From: DATBLE01 sp038248655
Lineage (GTDB): Bacteria; Actinomycetota; Thermoleophilia; Gaiellales; Gaiellaceae
Reading direction: 5' to 3'
DNA: 6,618 bases
Assembly: GCA_038248655.1 (NCBI GenBank)
Contig: JBBRXG010000135.1
Coordinates: 1-6,618 of the forward strand
Below the pieces are notes generated by a model that had not been told where the DNA came from, did not search any database, and saw nothing but the letters and a program-made list of their open reading frames with translations. Within the stretch, counting starts at the first letter, position 1; each line of letters begins with the position of its first letter. A program made the position numbers and the translations under genes. Shown here piece by piece: positions 1 through 5,103 of this stretch.

Positions 1-88
1 GCTGGTCGGCGTGGTCCCGACGGGCCCCGGAGCGGCCGAGCTGGTCGGACGGCTGATGGGCGGCGGCGCGGGCGCCGCGGGGGCATGA
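1..88 (+). CDS. C-terminal fragment of probable ABC-transporter ATP-binding protein (cut by window edge)
   Basis: An open frame enters from the left edge (first full codon at base 2) and stops at TGA 86-88, giving the last 28 residues of a protein. The visible tail, LVGVVPTGPGAAELVGRLMG followed by a Gly/Ala-rich end, resembles the C-terminus of RbsA/YufO-type double-ATPase subunits, which commonly end in a hydrophobic strand, a short helix with E-(I/L)-G and L-M-x-G-G. Two BMP-type permeases follow on the same strand, which is the usual order (lipoprotein, ATPase, permease, permease), so an energising ATPase is the natural candidate. No Walker or signature motifs lie inside the window, so the family call rests on the tail and the context only. 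The reading frame itself is fairly secure; the product is moderate. Confidence 0.55.
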   Translation, partial: LVGVVPTGPGAAELVGRLMGGGAGAAGA

Positions 89-113
89 CGGTCGCTCGCC
101 TTCGGCTCGCTCC

Positions 114-142
114 CGCGGGGGGAACGGCCGGTTCCCCCCGCG
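114..142 (+). terminator. Strong GC hairpin in the gap between the ATPase tail and the permease genes
   Basis: Bases 114-125 (CGCGGGGGGAAC) and 131-142 (GTTCCCCCCGCG) are perfect reverse complements, forming a 12-bp stem with a 5-base loop (GGCCG). It sits 25 bases after the stop at 88 and about 100 bases before the permease ATG. Only a short pyrimidine run (CCTCCCTCCCTTT, 144-156) follows, not a clean T tract, so it may be an inefficient intrinsic terminator, an attenuator or an mRNA-stabilising structure. The stem is seen directly; the function is inferred. Confidence 0.55.
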
Positions 143-242
143 AGCCTCCCTCCCTTTCGTGCTCACCTCGGACGGCACTCTGCCGCGCCCGCCATGTCGG
201 TCGCGGCGACGGAAGCCCTCGTACCGGCTGGGAGAATGATCC
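143..242 (+). other. Leader between hairpin and first permease
   Basis: This 100-base stretch separates the hairpin from the permease start. I see no convincing -35/-10 pair, no operator-like inverted repeat and no conserved riboswitch core. The only recognisable element is the Shine-Dalgarno-like GGGAG at its end (230-234), 8 bases before ATG 243. An ATG at 194 is in another frame and has no ribosome-binding site. Confidence 0.4.
230..234 (+). promoter_or_regulatory. Ribosome-binding site of the first permease
   Basis: GGGAG lies 8 bases before ATG 243. This favours 243 as the start over the out-of-frame ATG at 194. Confidence 0.6.
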
Positions 243-1403
243 ATGAGCACCGAGACAGTCTCGCGGGAGGTGCCGCTCGTGGTTCCTGCTCCCCGGCGCT
301 CGCGCCTCGGCGAGCGTATCGCCGACGTCTGCATCCGCTCGCTCGTCCCCGTCCTCCTCGCCCTCGGCGCCGGCGCCGTGCTGCTGCTCGCCCTCGGCCG
401 GAATCCGGTCAGCTTCTACGAAGACATCTGGCGCGGCGGGGTCAGCGGCGGCGGCTGGGACGCCTGGCAGGACAGCGCGATCCGGATGGCCCCGCTGCTC
501 CTGATCGCCGGCGGGCTGACGGTGATCTTCCGGGCGAACATCTGGAACCTCGGCTACAACGGCCAGTTCCTGCTCGGCGCCGCGCTGGTCACCGGGTACG
601 GCACGTCCCTGACGAGCAGCCTCCCGCTGTGGTTCGCGATGTTGCTCCTCTTCGGAATGGCCGGATCGGCCGGCGCGGTGTGGACGCTCGTGCCCGCGGT
701 GCTGAAGGCCCGCTACGGGACGAACGAGATCGTCACGACGCTGATGATGTCCTTCATCGGCGTCGACCTGGCGAGCCTGCTGATCAAGGGCCCGTTCCAG
801 GACCCGGCGGTCTCGATCCCGCAGACGCGGGTGCTCGACTTCGACAAGATGCTGCCGGCGATCCCGGGCACGCGGATCCACATCGGGCTCCTCGTCGCGT
901 TCGGCGCGATCCTCGTCGTTCACTTCATCCTCACCCGGACGTCCTGGGGCCTGCGCCTGCAGATCATGGGCGCGAACCCCCGGGCCGCGCGGCACTTCGG
1001 CGTCAACCTGCCGCGGCTGATCATCACCGGGTTCCTGGTCTCCGGCTTCCTCGTCGGTCTCGCCGCCGCGGTCGACTTCCTCGGCCTCTGGGGCTACATC
1101 CGGGGCGGCCAGAACCCGGCCTACGGCGACACCGTGATCCCGTTCGTGTTCCTCGCGCGGCTGAACGCGCTCGCCGTCGTCCCCTTCATCGCGTTCTTCT
1201 CGGTCCTGTCGGTCGGAGGCGACCTCGCGGCGACGAACGCGAACCTGTCCACCGACTTCCTGCTCGTCCTGGTCGGCTTGATCCTGCTCTTCATGACCGT
1301 GATCGAGTTTCTCGGCCGCCGCCGCGACCTCGGCGGCAGCTACCTGCCGCCCGGCCTGAAGGAGGCGCTGCGCGCGCCGCTCTTCCGGAGACGCTCGACG
1401 TGA
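243..1403 (+). CDS. ABC transporter permease, BMP/nucleoside type, first subunit (YufP-like)
   Basis: A 386-residue integral-membrane subunit of an ABC importer of the BPD_transp_2 family (PF02653), which forms the membrane channel with a second permease for a BMP/PnrA-type lipoprotein receptor. After a charged cytoplasmic N-terminus (residues 1-32), hydrophobic segments lie near 33-52, 82-97, 105-124, 128-152, 163-181, 213-231, 258-278, 296-320 and 338-356. Family landmarks are WNLGYNGQFLLGA (101-113), at the place of the common NIGxEGQ motif; KARYGTNEIVTTLMM (155-169), the well-kept G-T-N-E-I-V-T-T-L-M block; and MGANPRAARHFGV (242-254), the cytoplasmic loop that contacts the ATPase. ATG 243 follows GGGAG at a good distance. 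The stop overlaps the next permease's GTG (GTGA, 1400-1403), so the two subunits are probably made in equal amounts. The Glu of the NIGxEGQ motif is Asn here. The substrate is unknown: nucleosides or purines are typical for the family, sugars possible. Confidence 0.9.
   Translation: MSTETVSREVPLVVPAPRRSRLGERIADVCIRSLVPVLLALGAGAVLLLALGRNPVSFYEDIWRGGVSGGGWDAWQDSAIRMAPLLLIAGGLTVIFRANIWNLGYNGQFLLGAALVTGYGTSLTSSLPLWFAMLLLFGMAGSAGAVWTLVPAVLKARYGTNEIVTTLMMSFIGVDLASLLIKGPFQDPAVSIPQTRVLDFDKMLPAIPGTRIHIGLLVAFGAILVVHFILTRTSWGLRLQIMGANPRAARHFGVNLPRLIITGFLVSGFLVGLAAAVDFLGLWGYIRGGQNPAYGDTVIPFVFLARLNALAVVPFIAFFSVLSVGGDLAATNANLSTDFLLVLVGLILLFMTVIEFLGRRRDLGGSYLPPGLKEALRAPLFRRRST
1387..1390 (+). promoter_or_regulatory. 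Ribosome-binding site fixing the GTG start of the second permease
   Basis: GGAG at 1387-1390 sits 9 bases before GTG 1400. It supports this GTG, which overlaps the preceding TGA, as the true start. The frame is open far upstream, so frame alone does not decide it. Confidence 0.65.
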
Positions 1404-2344
1404 TCCTCGCGAGCCAGGTCTGGACCGAGGTGTTCTGGACGAGCGTCGTCGCGGGCGGGCTGCTCGCAGGCGTGCCGCTGATGTTCACCGCGCTCGGCGA
1501 GACGATCTCCGAGCGCGCCGGGGTGCTCAACATCGGCCTCGAGGGGATGATGTTGCTGGGCGCCTACCTGGGGTTCCTCGGCGCCTACTACGGCGGCTCG
1601 ATCTGGGTGGGTTTTCTCACCGGGATCGCCGGCGGGATGATCGGCTCTCTCGTCATGGCCGGCCTCTGCGTCTGGCTCGGCCTCGACCAGATCGTGGTCG
1701 GAATCGCGATCACGCTCGCCGGTGAGGGGATCACGAGCGTCCTCCAGCAGGCCGAGTTCGGCTCGACGTACCCGCGCCTCGGCGCGCCGCCGACGATTGC
1801 GATCCCCGGCCTCGACGACGTGCCGATCGTCGGCAGCAGCCTCTTCGACCAGCCGGCGATCGTCTACCTCGCCTTCGGCTTCGTCGGCGTCCTGACCTGG
1901 GCGTTCCGCAGGACGAACATCGGGCTCAACCTGCGCGCGGCAGGCGAGAAGCCGGAAGCGCTCGACGCGGCTGGGGTCAGCGTCGTCGCCACGCGTACCT
2001 GGGCGGCGCTCTCGACCGGCGCGCTTGCCGGGCTCGGCGGCGCCTATCTCTCGATCGTCGCGGCCGGGATCTTCACCCCGTTCATCACCCAGGGTCAGGG
2101 GTTCATGGCGATCGTGATCGCGATGCTCGGCCGGGGCCGCCCGCTGTGGGTGCTCGCCGGCTCGTTCCTGTTCGGGATCGCGCTCTCGCTGTCCGACTCG
2201 CTCCAGCTGGCCGGGATCACGATCTCCACCGACGTCGTCCACATGTTGCCGTTCGCGGCGATCATCATCGCGCTGATGCTGTTCGCCCGCCGGTCATACT
2301 TGCCGCCTGCCCTGGCGCTCCCGTACGTGCGGGGAGCCCGCTGA
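1400..2344 (+). CDS. ABC transporter permease, BMP/nucleoside type, second subunit (YufQ-like)
   Basis: A 314-residue partner permease of the BPD_transp_2 family. It starts with GTG inside the overlap GTGA and reads MILASQVWTEVFW before the first membrane segment. Hydrophobic segments lie near residues 12-30, 42-62, 66-92, 95-115, 152-169, 203-223, 232-245, 248-266 and 278-296. The diagnostic block ERAGVLNIGLEGMMLLGAY (38-56) keeps the classic N-I-G-x-E-G motif. The loop FRRTNIGLNLRAAGEKPEAL (169-188) followed by DAAGVSV is the conserved cytoplasmic coupling region, and GRGRPLW (244-250) is also typical. The length is normal for YufQ-type subunits (about 300-320 residues). The same frame stays open upstream to 194, but that part is Arg/Pro-rich shadow translation under the first permease. 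It probably forms a heterodimeric channel with the 243-1403 product. Assignment to the family is firm; substrate is inferred from the neighbours. Confidence 0.92.
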   Translation: MILASQVWTEVFWTSVVAGGLLAGVPLMFTALGETISERAGVLNIGLEGMMLLGAYLGFLGAYYGGSIWVGFLTGIAGGMIGSLVMAGLCVWLGLDQIVVGIAITLAGEGITSVLQQAEFGSTYPRLGAPPTIAIPGLDDVPIVGSSLFDQPAIVYLAFGFVGVLTWAFRRTNIGLNLRAAGEKPEALDAAGVSVVATRTWAALSTGALAGLGGAYLSIVAAGIFTPFITQGQGFMAIVIAMLGRGRPLWVLAGSFLFGIALSLSDSLQLAGITISTDVVHMLPFAAIIIALMLFARRSYLPPALALPYVRGAR

Positions 2345-2350
2345 AAGGAG
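2344..2350 (+). promoter_or_regulatory. Ribosome-binding site of the aminotransferase gene
   Basis: AAAGGAG runs directly out of the second permease's stop codon (TGAAAGGAG) and ends 4 bases before ATG 2355. It is the best Shine-Dalgarno sequence in the window and fixes this start. Confidence 0.75.
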
Positions 2351-2354
2351 CCTC

Positions 2355-3524
2355 ATGCGCGACCCAGACTTCACCCTGTCCGCCGGCCCTGTGACCGTCT
2401 CGTCGCGCGTGCTCGCCGCGCTCGGCTCGCCGGTCGTCTACCACTACGACCCGGTCTTCCTCGAGCGGTTCCGCGCCACCGAGCGCAAGCTCGCCCGGGT
2501 CTTCCTGACCCGGAACGACGTCCTGCTGATGCAGGGCGAGGCCGTGCTCGGCCTGGAGGCGGCGGCACGCGGGCTGGTCCGGCCCGGCACGAAGGTGCTC
2601 AACCTCGTCCAGGGGGTCTTCGGCAAGGGCATGGGCTACTGGCTGAAGGACTTCGGCGCCGAGTTGCACGAGCTCGAGGTGCCGTACAACGATGCGGTCG
2701 ACCCGGCCGACGTCGAGCGCTTCCTCGATGAGCACGCCGGGATCGAGCTCGTCACCGTCGTCCACTCGGAGACGCCGTCCGGCACGCTCGCGGACGTGTC
2801 CGCGATCGGGCCGATCGCGCGCGCACACGGCGCGCTGACGCTGGTCGACTGCGTCTCGTCGCTCGGCGGGATTCCGCTGAAGACCGACGAGTGGATGCTC
2901 GACGTCTGCGTCGCCGGCGCGCAGAAATGCCTCGGCGGCCCTGCGGGCATGTCGCTGATGACGGTCAGCGAGGCCGCCTGGGAGCGGATCCGCGCCAATC
3001 CCGCCGCCCCGCGCGCCTCGTTCCTCTCGATGCTCGACTGGAAGGAGCAGTGGATCGACGGCGACAAGTTTCCCTTCACCCCCTCGGTCTCCGACCTCCA
3101 CGGCGTCGAGGCGTGCGTCGACGAGCTGCTCGAGGAGGGTCTCGACGCGTCGATCGCGCGCCACGAGCTCTCCGCCGTGGCCTGCCGCGCCGGTGTGCGC
3201 GCCATGGGGCTCGAGCTCTGGCCGCGCGGCGACGACGTCGCCGCGGCCTGCGTGACGGCGATCGCGGTGCCGGAGGGCCTCACCGACGTCCAGGTCCGCG
3301 CGCACTGCCGCGAGCGCTACGGGGTGATGATCTCCGGCGGACAGGGCGCCGGCAACCTCGTGCGGATCGGCCACATGGGGCCCTCCGCCAGGTCGCTGCA
3401 CCCGGTCGTCGGCCTGGCCGCGCTCGGCCAGACGCTCGCCGATCTGGGCACGCCGGTCGAGATCGGCGCCGGCGTCGAGGCCGCGCTCGCCGAGCTGTCG
3501 GGGGCGAGGAAGGCGGCCGTGTGA
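2355..3524 (+). CDS. Class V PLP-fold aminotransferase (alanine/ureidoglycine-glyoxylate or pyridoxamine-pyruvate type)
   Basis: A 389-residue soluble aminotransferase of the fold-type I, class V family. It begins with the group's usual TLSAGPVTVSSRVLAALG (7-24) and YHYDP (29-33). Active-site features visible are GEAVLGLEAA (61-70, with Glu62), HSETPSGTL (137-145), VDCVSS (164-169, with Asp165 expected to face the cofactor ring nitrogen), GAQKCLGGPAG (188-198) with Lys191 as the Schiff-base lysine, FPFTPSVSDLHG (239-250) and RIGHMGPSA (337-345) with Arg337 for substrate carboxylate. The family includes PucG (ureidoglycine-glyoxylate), alanine-glyoxylate and serine-glyoxylate enzymes, and pyridoxamine-pyruvate transaminase. 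Several blocks, notably GKGMGYWLKDFGAELHELEV (91-110), NPAAPRASFLSMLDW (215-229) and FPFTPSVS, look to me closest to the last, by memory rather than search. Only 10 bases separate it from the transporter, and its stop overlaps the next gene's GTG. In purine breakdown it would hand the ureidoglycine amino group to a 2-oxo acid. The exact substrates are open. Confidence 0.88.
   Translation: MRDPDFTLSAGPVTVSSRVLAALGSPVVYHYDPVFLERFRATERKLARVFLTRNDVLLMQGEAVLGLEAAARGLVRPGTKVLNLVQGVFGKGMGYWLKDFGAELHELEVPYNDAVDPADVERFLDEHAGIELVTVVHSETPSGTLADVSAIGPIARAHGALTLVDCVSSLGGIPLKTDEWMLDVCVAGAQKCLGGPAGMSLMTVSEAAWERIRANPAAPRASFLSMLDWKEQWIDGDKFPFTPSVSDLHGVEACVDELLEEGLDASIARHELSAVACRAGVRAMGLELWPRGDDVAAACVTAIAVPEGLTDVQVRAHCRERYGVMISGGQGAGNLVRIGHMGPSARSLHPVVGLAALGQTLADLGTPVEIGAGVEAALAELSGARKAAV
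3506..3510 (+). promoter_or_regulatory. Ribosome-binding site fixing the GTG start of the amidohydrolase
   Basis: GAGGA, continuing into AAGG, lies about 8-10 bases before GTG 3521, inside the end of the aminotransferase gene. It supports starting at the GTGA overlap, directly before the metal-binding HxH. Confidence 0.6.
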
Positions 3525-4261
3525 TCTTCGACTCGCACATGCACGTCGGCTCGTTCGAGTCGATGTTCGGCGTCTCGATCGACCGCGACGGGCTCGAGTC
3601 GTTGATGCGCGAGCACAACATCACGGGCGGCGTCGTCTTCCACCCCGACAACGCGTACGTCCGCGAGGTGATCGAGTCGATCCCCGGCCTCTTCGGCCTG
3701 GTCTGGGCGAACCCACGGGTGCCCGGCTACCTGGAGGAGGCGGCCGGGCTCCTCGACCACCCGAGGTTCCTCGGGGTGAAGATGCACCCGCTGCTCGACG
3801 GCTTCCACCCGAACGACCGGTCGGTGCATCCGCTGGTCGAGCTGCTCGTCGAGCGCGATCTGCCGGTGCTGATCCACTGCGGGCACCCGATCTTCAGCCT
3901 TCCGTGGAGCATCGAAGAGCTCGCGGTCGGCTTCCCCGAGGCGAAGATCATCCTCGGCCACATGGGCCACGGCAACGTCGTCTACATCAACGGGTCGATC
4001 GAGGTCGCCCTGCGCAACCCGAACGTGTACCTGGAGACGTCGGGGATGCCGATGCACACGAAGATCCGCGAGGCATACGAGCGCGTCGGGGAGACGCGGG
4101 TCCTCTTCGGCACCGACGTCCCGTTCCACCACCCCGTCGTCGAGATCGAGAAGGTGCGCCTGAGCGGGCTTCCGGCCGAGGCGGTCGAGCGCGTGCTGAG
4201 CAGGAACGGACGCCTGCTCTTCCTCGGCGACGAGGACGCGATCGAGCCGGTCGCCGCGTGA
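3521..4261 (+). CDS. Metal-dependent amidohydrolase, PF04909-like TIM barrel
   Basis: A 246-residue cytosolic hydrolase or decarboxylase of the amidohydrolase superfamily. The GTG start overlaps the preceding stop, and the protein opens MIFDSHMHVG, placing the metal-binding HxH (His6, His8) on the first barrel strand as expected. Further landmarks are GVKMHP (85-90, Lys87/His89), VLIHCGHP (116-123, His119/His122), IILGHMGHG (143-151, His147/His150) and LFGTDVPF (195-202), where Asp199 is the catalytic aspartate of strand 8. The full set of metal and catalytic ligands therefore appears intact. The length is short for PF04909 members, which are often 280-340 residues, implying few insertions around the barrel. 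Known relatives include ACMSD and isoorotate-type decarboxylases and lactonases such as 2-pyrone-4,6-dicarboxylate hydrolase. Placement between an aminotransferase and a molybdenum-hydroxylase subunit suggests ring opening, deamidation or decarboxylation of the imported compound. The substrate cannot be read from the sequence. Confidence 0.85.
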   Translation: MIFDSHMHVGSFESMFGVSIDRDGLESLMREHNITGGVVFHPDNAYVREVIESIPGLFGLVWANPRVPGYLEEAAGLLDHPRFLGVKMHPLLDGFHPNDRSVHPLVELLVERDLPVLIHCGHPIFSLPWSIEELAVGFPEAKIILGHMGHGNVVYINGSIEVALRNPNVYLETSGMPMHTKIREAYERVGETRVLFGTDVPFHHPVVEIEKVRLSGLPAEAVERVLSRNGRLLFLGDEDAIEPVAA

Positions 4262-5103
4262 CGCTCCCGCCCTTCGACCTGCACCGCGCGGCTTCGACCG
4301 ACGAGGCGCGGGAGCTGCTCGTCCGCTACGGCGAGGACGCGGCGGTGATCTGCGGGGGCACCGAGCTCCTGCTGCTGCTGAAGCTCGGCTTCGCGGCCTA
4401 TGGCCATCTCGTCGACATCAAGAGGATCGAGGAGCTCGGAGGCATCCGCGCCGAGAACGGGGCGCTCGTGATCGGGTCGACCGTCACGCACCGCGAGATC
4501 GAGCGCTCGCCGCTCGTCGTCGAGCGCCTGCCGGCGCTGGCGGCGATGGCCCGGCGGGTGGCGAACATCCGGGTCCGCAACGTGGGCACGCTCGGCGGCA
4601 ACCTCTGCTTCTCCGACCCGCATTCCGATCCGGCGACGTTCCTGCTCGCCGTCGACGCCGAGGTCGAGGTCGACGGCCGCCGGCTGCCGCTCGCGGAGTT
4701 CCTGGTCGGACCCTACGAGACGGCGCTCGAGCACGGACAGCTCCTCCACTCGGTGCGAATCCCGTTCCCTCCGTCCGGAACCGGTATCGCCCACCTCAAG
4801 CTCGCGTTCCACGAGCGGCCGGCGGCGACGGTGGCGTGCGCCGTGCGGGTGGAGGACGGCACGGTCGCCGAGGCCCGGATCGCGGTCGGCTCGGTCGGCG
4901 CCCGGCCGATTCTCGCGCGCGCGGCCGCGCAGACCCTGGCCGGGAAGGCGGTCGACGATCAGGACGCACTGGAGACGGCGGCCGGCCTGGCGGCGGAGTC
5001 GGCCGGGGCGGTCGAGGACGCAAACGGCTCGGCCGAGTACAAGTCGGAGCTCGTTCGGGTTCTCGTGCGGCGATGCTTCGCGGCTGCTGCGGGCACGCAT
5101 TAG
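4258..5103 (+). CDS. Molybdenum hydroxylase FAD-binding subunit (XdhB/CoxM-like)
   Basis: A 281-residue FAD subunit of a xanthine dehydrogenase / CO dehydrogenase-type enzyme. Such subunits carry electrons from the Mo and [2Fe-2S] subunits to NAD or another acceptor. The two FAD signatures are present: AVICGGTELLLL (29-40), matching the usual AGGT-(D/E)-L loop, and RNVGTLGGNLCFSDPHSD (107-124), matching R-N-x-G-T-x-G-G-N with the following P-x-S-D. A C-terminal CO_deh_flav_C-like domain occupies roughly 175-275 and ends in the typical EYKSELVRVLVRR helix (260-272). The length is normal for CoxM-type subunits (about 280-290). GTG 4258 overlaps the amidohydrolase stop (GTGA). The nearest Shine-Dalgarno-like GAGGA (4232-4236) is too far away, so translation is probably coupled. 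It is the last gene of the operon. No large Mo-binding or small Fe-S subunit gene lies in the window, so those partners must be upstream or elsewhere. Hydroxylation of a purine or another N-heterocycle is the likely role. Confidence 0.9.
   Translation: MTLPPFDLHRAASTDEARELLVRYGEDAAVICGGTELLLLLKLGFAAYGHLVDIKRIEELGGIRAENGALVIGSTVTHREIERSPLVVERLPALAAMARRVANIRVRNVGTLGGNLCFSDPHSDPATFLLAVDAEVEVDGRRLPLAEFLVGPYETALEHGQLLHSVRIPFPPSGTGIAHLKLAFHERPAATVACAVRVEDGTVAEARIAVGSVGARPILARAAAQTLAGKAVDDQDALETAAGLAAESAGAVEDANGSAEYKSELVRVLVRRCFAAAAGTH

Noticed and set aside
143..242. Possible riboswitch or promoter in the leader before the permease genes.
   Set aside because: Beyond the hairpin upstream and the ribosome-binding site I could not find a conserved aptamer core or a credible -35/-10 pair.
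194..1399. The second permease's frame stays open upstream for about 400 codons, suggesting a 716-residue protein overlapping the first permease.
   Set aside because: The upstream part translates to an Arg/Pro/Ala-rich sequence with no family features, while the other frame encodes a clear permease. The GTG at 1400 with GGAG upstream gives a normal-length second permease. Long open shadow frames are expected at this GC content.
2265..3401. Long antisense open frame opposite the aminotransferase.
   Set aside because: Composition is Arg/Asp/His/Val-rich shadow sequence, with no motif and no plausible start site; the sense frame has a complete active site.
3317..4132. Antisense frame rich in Val/Asp/His opposite the amidohydrolase, at first glance protein-like.
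   Set aside because: The His/Asp content mirrors the codons of the sense strand; there are no domain signatures.
3982..5100. Long antisense open frame opposite the amidohydrolase and FAD-subunit genes.
   Set aside because: Shadow of two well-supported sense genes; no recognisable domain.
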